DNA of 6,468 nt from an uncultured Clostridia bacterium (GCA_910579745.1 CAJTVH010000091.1:1-6468); one strand, 5' to 3'. Numbered from the stretch's first letter, positions 1-5,297 are shown. The notes: generated by a model from the letters alone, not told the origin. Numbers and translations: made by a program.

Positions 1-449
1 ACGCTCTTCCTATGAGAAATATTCCGGTAGGAGCCGAGATTCACAACATTGAGATGAAACCTGGAGCCGGCGGGCAGCTTGTTCGTTCCGCTGGAAATGT
101 CGCTCAGCTTATGGCTAAAGAGGGTAAATACGCTACTGTAAGGCTTCCGTCAGGTGAGATGAGACTTCTTCCTATAGACTGCCGAGCTACTATAGGTCAA
201 GTTGGAAATATTGAGCACGAGCTTATTAATATAGGTAAAGCTGGTAAAAAACGTCATATGGGTATAAGACCTACTGTAAGAGGTTCTGTTATGAACCCGA
301 ACGACCATCCTCACGGCGGCGGAGAGGGTAGAGCTCCTATAGGCCGTCCCGCTCCTTGTACTCCATGGGGTAAGCCAGCTCTCGGTTATAAAACTCGTAA
401 AAAACACAAAGCAAGCAATAAATTTATAATTCGTGGCAGAAATAAATAA
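1..449 (+). CDS. rplB: 50S ribosomal protein L2, 3' part (5' truncated by window)
   Basis: L2 is a primary 23S rRNA binder needed for subunit association and for peptidyl-transferase assembly. Only about the last 148 of some 275 residues are present. The first complete codon begins at base 3, so the Met at base 12 is internal: the residues read ALPMRNIPVGAEIHNIE, matching the family's ALPLRNIPVG stretch. The SH3-like part (GGQLVRSAG) is followed by the C-terminal signature DHPHGGGEGR. The first His of that signature (codon 306-308) corresponds to E. coli His229, which is implicated in peptidyl transfer. The TPWGKPALGYKTRKK tail is intact. The gene ends in tandem stops TAA TAG, with the second stop running into the rpsS Shine-Dalgarno. 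The upstream neighbours rplC, rplD and rplW would be expected outside the window. Identity is secure. Confidence 0.97.
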   Translation, partial: ALPMRNIPVGAEIHNIEMKPGAGGQLVRSAGNVAQLMAKEGKYATVRLPSGEMRLLPIDCRATIGQVGNIEHELINIGKAGKKRHMGIRPTVRGSVMNPNDHPHGGGEGRAPIGRPAPCTPWGKPALGYKTRKKHKASNKFIIRGRNK

Positions 450-464
450 TAGGAGGTAAGCTTA

Positions 465-749
465 ATGAGTAGATCAATTAAAAAAGGCCCTTTCTGCGAC
501 GCTCATCTCCTTAAAAAGGTTGACGCCCAGAATACGGCTAACACAAAGAACGTTATTAAAACATGGTCTCGCCGTTCTACTATATTTCCGGAAATGATAG
601 GACATACTATAGCTGTTCATGACGGAAGAAAACATGTGCCGGTTTATATAACAGAGGACATGGTTGGTCACAAACTCGGTGAGTTCGCTTTAACAAGAAC
701 TTACAGAGGTCACGGCAAAGACGCTGAAAAAAAATCAAGAGTTCGCTAA
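465..749 (+). CDS. rpsS: 30S ribosomal protein S19
   Basis: S19 sits in the 30S head, next to S13, and contacts 16S rRNA near the A-site tRNA. The 94-residue product has the family length (about 92-94). It opens with MSRSIKKGPF and carries the core signature TIAVHDGRKHVPVYITEDM (residues 48-66) followed by VGHKLGEF. The ATG is 8 bases after AGGAGG (451-456), so the start is firm. One oddity is that the usually conserved Pro in GEFAPTRT is Leu at residue 76 (codon TTA, 690-692), giving GEFALTRT. The gene ends with tandem TAA TAA. It lies 15 bases after rplB and 29 before rplV, consistent with co-transcription. No other family fits. Confidence 0.98.
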   Translation: MSRSIKKGPFCDAHLLKKVDAQNTANTKNVIKTWSRRSTIFPEMIGHTIAVHDGRKHVPVYITEDMVGHKLGEFALTRTYRGHGKDAEKKSRVR

Positions 750-778
750 TAACTGTTTTCGGAAGGAGGTAATCTTTC

Positions 779-1168
779 ATGGCTAAGGGACATAGAAGCC
801 AGATTAAAAGGGAAAGAAACGAACAGCAGAAAGACAGAAGAGCCCAGGCTCACGCTAAATTCGTAAGAGTTTCCAACACTAAGGCTAAAATCGTTTTAGA
901 CCAAATTAAAGGCAAAAGTATAGGGGAGGCTATGGGTATTCTCGCTTATTCTCCAAGGTACGCCGCCGAAATTATCGAAAAGGTTTTAAAATCCGCTGTC
1001 GCTAACGCGGAGAATAATTTGGAATTAGACGTTGAAGATTTATATATTGAGGACGCAGTCGCTAATCAGGGTCCGACTCTTAAAAGAATTCGCCCGAGAG
1101 CTCAAGGCAGAGCTTACAGAATTAACAAACGTACTGCTCATATTTCAATATACTTAAATGAGAGATAA
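779..1168 (+). CDS. rplV: 50S ribosomal protein L22
   Basis: L22 binds 23S rRNA early in assembly, and its long beta-hairpin lines the peptide exit tunnel close to L4, where macrolides bind. The 129-residue product is longer than the roughly 110 residues of E. coli or Bacillus L22. The excess is a basic N-terminal extension (residues 1 to about 24, starting MAKGHRSQIKRERN). I recall this extension from clostridial, Lachnospiraceae-type L22. The globular core starts near residue 25 (HAKFVRVSNTKAK). The tunnel hairpin is GPTLKRIRPRAQGRAYR (98-114), with LKR at 101-103 where E. coli has MKR at the macrolide-relevant tip. GGAAGGAGGT (761-770) lies 8 bases before the ATG, which supports keeping the extension. 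The stop TAA opens the TAAGGAGG that serves rpsC. Confidence 0.97.
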   Translation: MAKGHRSQIKRERNEQQKDRRAQAHAKFVRVSNTKAKIVLDQIKGKSIGEAMGILAYSPRYAAEIIEKVLKSAVANAENNLELDVEDLYIEDAVANQGPTLKRIRPRAQGRAYRINKRTAHISIYLNER

Positions 1169-1174
1169 GGAGGG
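1166..1174 (+). promoter_or_regulatory. rpsC ribosome binding site fused to the rplV stop
   Basis: The string TAAGGAGGG contains the rplV stop (1166-1168) and a full Shine-Dalgarno. Two consecutive in-frame ATG codons follow, at 1177 and 1180. Spacing from the end of AGGAGG (1173) is 3 bases to the first and 6 to the second. Both spacing and the family N-terminus (MGQKVNP) favour the second ATG. Confidence 0.8.
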
Positions 1175-1179
1175 TAATG

Positions 1180-1836
1180 ATGGGTCAGAAAGTAAATCCA
1201 CATGGATTAAGAGTCGGCATTATTAAAGACTGGGATTCAGTTTGGTACGCTGACAAGAAAAATTACGCTGATTTTTTGATAGAAGATAATAAAATGAGAA
1301 CTTATATCAAAAAGAAACTTTACAATTCCAATGTTTCTAAAGTAAACATTGAGAGAACAAACGAACGTGTTAAAATTACTATTCATACTTCTAAACCTGG
1401 TATCATTATAGGAAGAAACGGCGCTTCTATTCAGGAGCTCAGCAACGAACTTCAGAAAATGACAACTCAGAAAGTTATGATTAATATAGAGGAAATTAAA
1501 AAACCTGAGCTTGATTCCCAGCTTGTCGCTGAAGATATAGCGAGACAGCTTGAAAATCGTATTACATTCCGCCGTGCCATGAAACAGGCTATGACCAGAA
1601 CTATGCGTCTTGGCGCCAAAGGTATTAAAACATCTTGTTCAGGGCGTTTGGGCGGAGCGGAGATGGCTCGTACAGAGCATTATCACGACGGGACTATCCC
1701 TCTTCAGACTTTAAGAGCCGATATTGATTATGGTTTCGCGGAAGCTGATACTACTTATGGAAAAATTGGCGTTAAGGTTTGGATATACAAAGGTGAGGTT
1801 CTTCCTCAGAAAAAATTGGAAGGGAGTGATAAGTAA
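1180..1836 (+). CDS. rpsC: 30S ribosomal protein S3
   Basis: S3 lies at the mRNA entry channel of the 30S head and, with S4 and S5, contributes to mRNA unwinding. The product has 218 residues. I chose the second of two adjacent ATGs (1177 and 1180) because it restores the canonical MGQKVNPHGLR start and gives the better Shine-Dalgarno spacing; the alternative adds a single Met. The N-terminal half holds a type-2 KH domain with the GxxG loop GRNG at 78-81 (context GIIIGRNGASI). Arg131, Arg132 and Lys135, in FRRAMKQAM, align with the E. coli residues implicated in helicase activity. The C-terminal domain carries SGRLGGAEMART (154-165) and a DIDYGFAEADTTYGKIGVKVW-like stretch. The last A of the stop is shared with the start of rplP, suggesting translational coupling. 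Confidence 0.98.
   Translation: MGQKVNPHGLRVGIIKDWDSVWYADKKNYADFLIEDNKMRTYIKKKLYNSNVSKVNIERTNERVKITIHTSKPGIIIGRNGASIQELSNELQKMTTQKVMINIEEIKKPELDSQLVAEDIARQLENRITFRRAMKQAMTRTMRLGAKGIKTSCSGRLGGAEMARTEHYHDGTIPLQTLRADIDYGFAEADTTYGKIGVKVWIYKGEVLPQKKLEGSDK
1818..1828 (+). promoter_or_regulatory. rplP ribosome binding site inside the rpsC coding end
   Basis: GGAAGGGAGTG is the purine-rich stretch before the rplP ATG at 1836. It also encodes the S3 tail residues around Glu-Gly-Ser. A ribosome finishing rpsC must therefore cross and clear the rplP initiation site, consistent with coupled re-initiation at TAATG. Confidence 0.7.
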
Positions 1837-2264
1837 TGTTAATGCCTAAAAGAGTTAAGAGACGTAAACAGTTTAGAGGCCGTATGAAAGGTCAAGCTAC
1901 AAGAGGCAATAAAATTACTTACGGTGAGTTCGCTATACAGGCTTGCGAGCCAAGCTGGATTACTTCTAACCAAATTGAGGCTGCCCGTATCGCTATGACA
2001 AGATATATCAAACGTGGCGGTAAAGTTTGGATTAAAATTTTCCCTGACAAACCGATTACCGAGAAGCCAGCCGAAACTCGAATGGGTTCTGGAAAAGGGT
2101 CTCCGGAGTATTGGGTAGCTGTCGTTAAGCCGGGAAGAATTATGTTTGAGATAGCGGGAGTCAGTGAAGAGGTCGCTAGAGAAGCTTTGCGTCTTGCTGT
2201 TCATAAGTTACCTATAAAGTGCAAAATTGTGTCACGTGCTGACCAGGAAATGGACGGTGAATAA
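1836..2264 (+). CDS. rplP: 50S ribosomal protein L16
   Basis: L16 is a late-assembly protein that helps organise the 50S A-site and tRNA binding near the peptidyl-transferase centre. The 142-residue product has the family length and starts MLMPKRVKRRKQFRG. A second in-frame ATG at 1842 would give MPKRV, but the family start is MLxPKR, and the first ATG overlaps the rpsC stop as TAATG, so 1836 is preferred. Landmarks are QIEAARIAMTR (47-57), KVWIKIFPDKPITEKP and TRMGSGKGSPEYWVA. Arg82 aligns with E. coli Arg81, the residue hydroxylated by RoxA in gammaproteobacteria; I do not infer that modification here. The gene ends with TAA TAG, and the second stop overlaps the GTG start of rpmC. Confidence 0.97.
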   Translation: MLMPKRVKRRKQFRGRMKGQATRGNKITYGEFAIQACEPSWITSNQIEAARIAMTRYIKRGGKVWIKIFPDKPITEKPAETRMGSGKGSPEYWVAVVKPGRIMFEIAGVSEEVAREALRLAVHKLPIKCKIVSRADQEMDGE

Positions 2265-2266
2265 TA

Positions 2267-2473
2267 GTGAAAACTAAAAATTTTGTTGAAGAACTTAAAA
2301 ATAAATCAAGTGAAGAATTGAAAAATGATTTGGTTGTCGCTAAAAAAGAATTATTTAATTTAAGATTTCAAAACGCTACAAATCAATTAAACAATACGGC
2401 AAGAATTAAAGAGGTTCGCAAAAATATTGCCCGTATTCAGACTATTATTACTCAGAAACAAAAAGGTCTTTAA
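2267..2473 (+). CDS. rpmC: 50S ribosomal protein L29
   Basis: L29 is a small helical protein at the polypeptide exit site, beside L23, near where trigger factor and SRP dock. The 68-residue product shows the classic motif KKELFNLRFQ followed by ARIKEVRKNIARIQT, forming the two-helix antiparallel hairpin. The start is GTG at 2267, whose first base is the last base of rplP's second stop (TAATAGTG). No strong Shine-Dalgarno precedes it: the best candidate is GGTGA (2256-2260), inside the rplP 3' end and 6 bases upstream. Translation is probably coupled to rplP. No in-frame ATG near the beginning offers an alternative, and the N-terminus MKTKNFVEELK fits the family. Lysine- and asparagine-rich, as its neighbours are. 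Confidence 0.96.
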   Translation: MKTKNFVEELKNKSSEELKNDLVVAKKELFNLRFQNATNQLNNTARIKEVRKNIARIQTIITQKQKGL

Positions 2474-2498
2474 TTCATAATGGAAGGAGGCACATTTC

Positions 2499-2753
2499 GT
2501 GGAAAGAAATCTTCGTAAAACAAGAATCGGTAAAGTAGTAAGCGATAAAATGGATAAAACAATTGTTGTTGCCGTTGAGAACAATGTAAGACATCCTTTG
2601 TATAAAAAAATCGTTAAGACTACTTATAAGCTTAAAGCTCATGACGAAAACAATGAATGTAAAATTGGCGACCGTGTTAAAGTTATGGAAACAAGACCTT
2701 TATCTAAAGATAAAAGATGGAGACTTGTTAATATAGTAGAGAAAGCTAAATAG
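2499..2753 (+). CDS. rpsQ: 30S ribosomal protein S17
   Basis: S17 is an early-assembly OB-fold protein that binds the 5' domain of 16S rRNA. The 84-residue product has the family length. Its N-terminal strand reads MERNLRKTRIGKVVSDKMDKT, with HPLYKK at 32-37. The signature GDRVKVMETRPLSK spans residues 57-70, and RWRLVNIVEKAK closes the protein. The start is GTG at 2499, 8 bases after a strong GGAAGGAGG (2482-2490). An ATG at 2480 is out of frame. The stop is TAG, unlike the TAA of most neighbours. Downstream lies the longest gap of the window (63 bases), at the point where the S10 and spc operons separate in E. coli. Confidence 0.97.
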   Translation: MERNLRKTRIGKVVSDKMDKTIVVAVENNVRHPLYKKIVKTTYKLKAHDENNECKIGDRVKVMETRPLSKDKRWRLVNIVEKAK

Positions 2754-2770
2754 TTTTTGTCCGCAAATGG

Positions 2771-2798
2771 TTTTCGTTTAAACAGCGAAAAGTTTCGC
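2771..2798 (+). other. Two mutually exclusive small hairpins in the rplN leader
   Basis: In the 63-base rpsQ-rplN gap, TTTTCG (2771-2776) can pair with CGAAAA (2786-2791) across a 9-base loop. The same CGAA segment can instead pair downstream: GCGAA (2785-2789) with TTCGC (2794-2798) across the tetraloop AAGT. The two stems share bases, so only one can form at a time. The second ends two bases before the rplN Shine-Dalgarno. Both stems are short (6 and 5 pairs), with no U-tract after them, so this is not a convincing terminator. A regulatory role is inference only, and a chance origin in A+T-rich sequence is quite possible. Confidence 0.3.
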
Positions 2799-2800
2799 GT

Positions 2801-2808
2801 AAAGGAGG
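2801..2808 (+). promoter_or_regulatory. Ribosome binding site that fixes the TTG start of rplN
   Basis: AAAGGAGG lies 8 bases before TTG at 2817. The same reading frame is open further upstream to a TTG at 2757, but nothing resembling a Shine-Dalgarno precedes that codon. The Shine-Dalgarno at 2801-2808 would lie inside that longer reading, which identifies 2817 as the start. Confidence 0.88.
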
Positions 2809-2816
2809 CAATTAAA

Positions 2817-3185
2817 TTGATACAACAAGAATCAAGATTGACTGTCGCCGACAACTCAGGAGCTAAAGAATTGCTTTGTATCAGAGTTTTAGGCGGGTCG
2901 ACAAGAAGATATGCTAATATTGGCGATGTTATAGTCGCTACTGTTAAAGACGCAACACCCGGCGGTGTTGTTAAAAAAGGCGAGGTTGTTAAAGCGGTTG
3001 TTGTAAGAACCAAGAAGGGTGCTTCAAGACCTGACGGCTCTTATATTAAATTTGACGAGAACGCCGCCGTTATTATCAGAGATGATAAAAATCCAAGAGG
3101 TACACGTATATTCGGACCGGTAGCGAGAGAACTTAGAGAAAAACAGTATATGAAAATATTATCTCTTGCTCCCGAAGTATTATAA
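2817..3185 (+). CDS. rplN: 50S ribosomal protein L14
   Basis: L14 is a beta-barrel protein at the 50S side of the subunit interface, beside L19. It forms part of intersubunit bridges and is the docking site of the silencing factor RsfS. The product from TTG 2817 has 122 residues, exactly the family's usual length, beginning MIQQESRLTVADNSGAKELL. A longer reading from TTG 2757 would add 20 residues with no family counterpart. Landmarks are the signature region KAVVVRTKKGASRPDGSYIKF (59-79), DENAAVII (80-87) and NPRGTRIFGPVARELR (92-107). It follows the longest gap in the window and would be the first spc gene in E. coli terms. The stop TAA is fused to the rplX Shine-Dalgarno as TAAGGAGG. Confidence 0.97.
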   Translation: MIQQESRLTVADNSGAKELLCIRVLGGSTRRYANIGDVIVATVKDATPGGVVKKGEVVKAVVVRTKKGASRPDGSYIKFDENAAVIIRDDKNPRGTRIFGPVARELREKQYMKILSLAPEVL

Positions 3186-3200
3186 GGAGGTGTACGAGCT

Positions 3201-3524
3201 GTGAAAATAAAAAAAGGTGACAAGGTTGTAGTTATTTCAGGCGTTGATAAAGGAAAAGAGGGCAAAGTTCTTTTCGTTGACAGAAAAAACAACAAAGTAC
3301 TTGTGGAAGGCGTTAATATGATTAAAAAACACCAAAAAGCTTCCGCTAATCAGCAGGGCGGTATTATTCAAAAAGAGGCCGCTATAGACGCTTCCAACGT
3401 TATGTATTTATACAAGGGAAAACCTACAAGAATAGGTTACAAGGTTGAGAAAATTGAGAAAGACGGCAAAATGGTTAATTCAAAACAAAGAATCGCAAGA
3501 CCGTCTGGTGAAGTAATCGATTGA
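3201..3524 (+). CDS. rplX: 50S ribosomal protein L24
   Basis: L24 is an assembly-initiator protein that binds the 5' end of 23S rRNA and sits near the tunnel exit. The 107-residue product has normal length. A KOW motif occupies about residues 5-32 (KGDKVVVISGVDKGKEGKV), with the conserved Gly in KGKEG. It is followed by VEGVNMIKKHQKA and the family stretch GGIIQKEAAIDASNVMY (53-69). The start is GTG at 3201, with AAGGAGG (3184-3190) 10 bases upstream, a slightly long but workable spacing. The stop is TGA, the only TGA terminator among the complete genes here, which shows that TGA is not reassigned. A 25-base gap leads to rplE. Confidence 0.97.
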   Translation: MKIKKGDKVVVISGVDKGKEGKVLFVDRKNNKVLVEGVNMIKKHQKASANQQGGIIQKEAAIDASNVMYLYKGKPTRIGYKVEKIEKDGKMVNSKQRIARPSGEVID

Positions 3525-3549
3525 TTTTTGAAAGGAGGTACATTTAACA

Positions 3550-4089
3550 GTGAATGCTTTAAGAGAGTTCTATGAAAACGAGATCGTTGACGCTATGATG
3601 AAAAAGTTTTCATATAAAAATAAAATGGAAGTTCCGAAAATTAATAAAATAGTTATCAATATGGGACTTGGTGAGGCCAAAGAAAACGCTAAAGCTATTG
3701 AGAACGCTATGGGCGACATGGCTATTATCGCCGGTCAAAAACCAATTGTGACAAAAGCGAAAAAATCTATTGCCGCTTTTAAGCTTCGCGCCGGCATGCC
3801 TATCGGATGTAAAGTTACATTAAGAGGGGAAAAAATGTACAGTTTCGCGAGCAAGCTTATAAATATCGCTCTCCCTCGTGTTCGTGACTTCAGAGGTGTA
3901 AGCGCCAACAGTTTTGACGGCAGAGGCAATTATACTTTAGGCGTTAAAGAACAGCTTATGTTCCCCGAGATTCAATATGACAAAATTGATAAAATAAGAG
4001 GTATGGATATTGTATTCGTAACTACCGCTAAAACCGATGAAGAGGCTAGAGAATTATTAACATTATTTGGTATGCCGTTTAAAAAGTAA
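3550..4089 (+). CDS. rplE: 50S ribosomal protein L5
   Basis: L5 binds 5S rRNA together with L18 and forms a bridge to S13 and the P-site tRNA from the central protuberance. The 179-residue product equals the Bacillus length. Landmarks are VPKINKIVINMGLGEA (28-43), AGQKPIVTKAKKSIAAFKLR (61-80), GMPIGCKVTLRG (82-93), RDFRGVSANSFDGRGNYTLG (112-131), EQLMFPEIQYDK and RGMDIVFVTTA (150-160). The start is GTG at 3550, 10 bases after AGGAGGT (3533-3539). An overlapping ATG at 3554 is out of frame, and the next in-frame Met (residue 16) would remove conserved N-terminal sequence. In E. coli, S8 represses spc translation near the rplE start, but I see no obvious S8-type bulged helix at this junction. 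Confidence 0.98.
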   Translation: MNALREFYENEIVDAMMKKFSYKNKMEVPKINKIVINMGLGEAKENAKAIENAMGDMAIIAGQKPIVTKAKKSIAAFKLRAGMPIGCKVTLRGEKMYSFASKLINIALPRVRDFRGVSANSFDGRGNYTLGVKEQLMFPEIQYDKIDKIRGMDIVFVTTAKTDEEARELLTLFGMPFKK

Positions 4090-4095
4090 GGGAGG
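4088..4095 (+). promoter_or_regulatory. Ribosome binding site that fixes the start of rpsN
   Basis: AAGGGAGG overlaps the rplE stop (TAA, 4087-4089) and lies 7 bases before ATG 4103. The frame is also open back to an ATG at 4067 inside rplE, but that codon has no Shine-Dalgarno and would add 12 residues foreign to the family, so 4103 is the start. Confidence 0.88.
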
Positions 4096-4102
4096 ACAGA
4101 AA

Positions 4103-4288
4103 ATGGCTAAAAAATCTATGGTTGTTAAGCAACAGAGAAAAGCTAAATATTCAACTCAAAGCTATTCAAGATGCAGAATTTGCGGCAGACCGCACGCTTA
4201 TTTAAGAAAATTCGGTATATGCCGTATTTGTTTCCGTGAATTAGCTTACAAAGGTCAAATCCCGGGAGTTAAGAAAGCAAGCTGGTAA
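4103..4288 (+). CDS. rpsN: 30S ribosomal protein S14, zinc-binding short type (type Z)
   Basis: S14 sits in the 30S head next to S3, S10 and S19 and is a late-assembly protein. This is the short, zinc-binding form (often named rpsZ). It has 61 residues, the standard length, starting MAKKSMVVKQQRK and ending GQIPGVKKASW. The four ligands are Cys24, Cys27, Cys40 and Cys43, in CRIC-x12-CRIC, all intact. In Bacillus and relatives a cysteine-free paralogue can replace this form under zinc limitation. No such copy is visible here, and this spc-embedded gene is the housekeeping one. The start was chosen over an in-frame ATG at 4067 by Shine-Dalgarno position and family length. It lies 13 bases after rplE. 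Confidence 0.97.
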   Translation: MAKKSMVVKQQRKAKYSTQSYSRCRICGRPHAYLRKFGICRICFRELAYKGQIPGVKKASW

Positions 4289-4312
4289 TTAAGGGAAAGG
4301 AGGATTTTTATA

Positions 4313-4714
4313 ATGTCAATGAGCGATCCTATTGCAGATATGCTTACAAGAATAAGAAACGCAAATACCGCTAAACACAATACTGTTGACGTCCCTTCAT
4401 CTAAGGCGAAAGTGGCTATTGCTGATATTTTGACTAAGGAAGGTTATGTTAAAGGTTTTGAAATGTTAGAAGACGGTGTTAAGAAAACTATGCGTATTAC
4501 TTTAAAATACGGCAAGGATAAGAACGAGAAAGTTATTACAGGTATTAAGAGAATTTCTAAACCGGGGCTTCGTGTTTACGCTTCCTGTGAGGAAATGCCT
4601 AAAGTTTTAGGTGGTCTTGGTATTGCCATTGTTTCCACAAACAAAGGTATTATTACTGATAAAGAAGCAAGAAAATTTGGTGTGGGCGGAGAAGTCCTCG
4701 CTTTTGTTTGGTAA
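4313..4714 (+). CDS. rpsH: 30S ribosomal protein S8
   Basis: S8 is a primary 16S rRNA binder of the central domain. In E. coli it is also the translational repressor of the spc operon; whether it regulates here is not visible. The product has 133 residues, close to the Bacillus length of 132. It opens MSMSDPIADMLTRIRNAN and contains KRISKPGLRVYA (79-90). It ends with the RNA-binding C-terminal signature IVSTNKGIITDKEARKFG (106-123) and GGEVLAFVW. A second in-frame ATG lies at 4319, but AAAGGAGG (4296-4303) is 9 bases from ATG 4313 against 15 from 4319. Firmicute S8 commonly begins with such an M-x-M-x-DPIADML pattern, so 4313 is preferred. Confidence 0.97.
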   Translation: MSMSDPIADMLTRIRNANTAKHNTVDVPSSKAKVAIADILTKEGYVKGFEMLEDGVKKTMRITLKYGKDKNEKVITGIKRISKPGLRVYASCEEMPKVLGGLGIAIVSTNKGIITDKEARKFGVGGEVLAFVW

Positions 4715-4733
4715 TCTATAAGGAGGTGCGAAA

Positions 4734-5276
4734 ATGTCACGTATAGGTAAATTACCTGTTGTTATTCCAGCGGGAGTTGATGTTAAACTTGAGGATGGCA
4801 ATGTGATTACTGTTAAAGGGCCTAAAGGTACTTTAACCCGTAAATTGGTTGATGATTTAACTATCGCTGTTGAAGATGGTCAGGTTGTTGTCACAAGACC
4901 AAGCGATTTAAAAAGATATAAAGCTTTACATGGACTTACAAGAACGCTTATTTTCAATATGGTTGAAGGCGTTACCAACGGATATACAAAGGAACTTGAG
5001 ATAAACGGTGTTGGTTACAGGGCCGCTAAAAGCGGTAATAAACTTACTCTTACTCTCGGTTATTCTCATCCAGTTGAAATGATTGACCCTGAGGGAGTAA
5101 CCACTACTCTTGAGGGTACTAATAAAATTATTGTTTCGGGTATTGATAAAGAAAAGGTTGGACAGTTCGCGGCTGAAATCAGAACTAAACGTCCTCCGGA
5201 ACCTTACAAGGGAAAAGGTATCAAATATACTACGGAAACTATCAGACGCAAAGTTGGTAAAACAGGTAAGAAATAA
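4734..5276 (+). CDS. rplF: 50S ribosomal protein L6
   Basis: L6 lies at the base of the L7/L12 stalk near the sarcin-ricin loop and factor-binding site, and is required for late 50S maturation. The 180-residue product has the normal length and the expected two tandem homologous domains (about 1-80 and 82-180). The N-terminus is MSRIGKLPVVIPAGV, with VKGPKGTL at 27-34. The linker region reads VTNGYTKELEINGVGYRA (80-97). The bacterial signature RPPEPYKGKGIKY spans 153-165, and the basic tail is RRKVGKTGKK. The ATG is 7 bases after GGAGG (within AAGGAGGTG, 4720-4728). The gene ends in tandem TAA TAG. It lies 19 bases after rpsH and 21 before rplR. Confidence 0.98.
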   Translation: MSRIGKLPVVIPAGVDVKLEDGNVITVKGPKGTLTRKLVDDLTIAVEDGQVVVTRPSDLKRYKALHGLTRTLIFNMVEGVTNGYTKELEINGVGYRAAKSGNKLTLTLGYSHPVEMIDPEGVTTTLEGTNKIIVSGIDKEKVGQFAAEIRTKRPPEPYKGKGIKYTTETIRRKVGKTGKK

Positions 5277-5297
5277 TAGTAAAGGAGTGAAATCCAA

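Noticed and set aside
1839..2204. Open frame of about 121 codons on the - strand within rplP
   Set aside because: Entirely antisense to L16, low-complexity Ser/Leu/Phe-rich translation, no family resemblance.
2767..2781. Four-codon mini-frame ATG GTT TTC GTT TAA in the rplN leader, as a possible leader peptide
   Set aside because: No ribosome binding site before it, and such short frames are expected by chance.
2757..2785. Possible spc promoter (TTGTCC as -35, TAAACA-like -10) between rpsQ and rplN
   Set aside because: The -10 candidate matches the consensus poorly. With so A+T-rich a background I cannot support a promoter, though transcript mapping could change this.
2757..2816. Upstream extension of the rplN frame from TTG 2757
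   Set aside because: No Shine-Dalgarno precedes it, the extra 20 residues have no L14 counterpart, and the true Shine-Dalgarno lies within it.
2639..3013. Open frame of about 124 codons on the - strand across rpsQ/rplN
   Set aside because: It runs antisense to two certain genes, has no recognisable protein family, and looks like a by-product of their codon bias.
3525..3600. E. coli-like S8 repressor site at the rplE start
   Set aside because: I could not find a bulged helix resembling the S8 target; the sequence is A+T-rich without clear pairing. A structure-model search would be needed to exclude it fully.
4067..4102. Upstream in-frame ATG for S14 inside rplE
   Set aside because: No Shine-Dalgarno, and the added residues are not in the family; ATG 4103 gives the standard 61 residues.
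4926..5297. Open frame of about 123 codons on the - strand within rplF
   Set aside because: Antisense to L6 with a Phe/Ser/Asn-rich translation typical of reverse-strand shadows.
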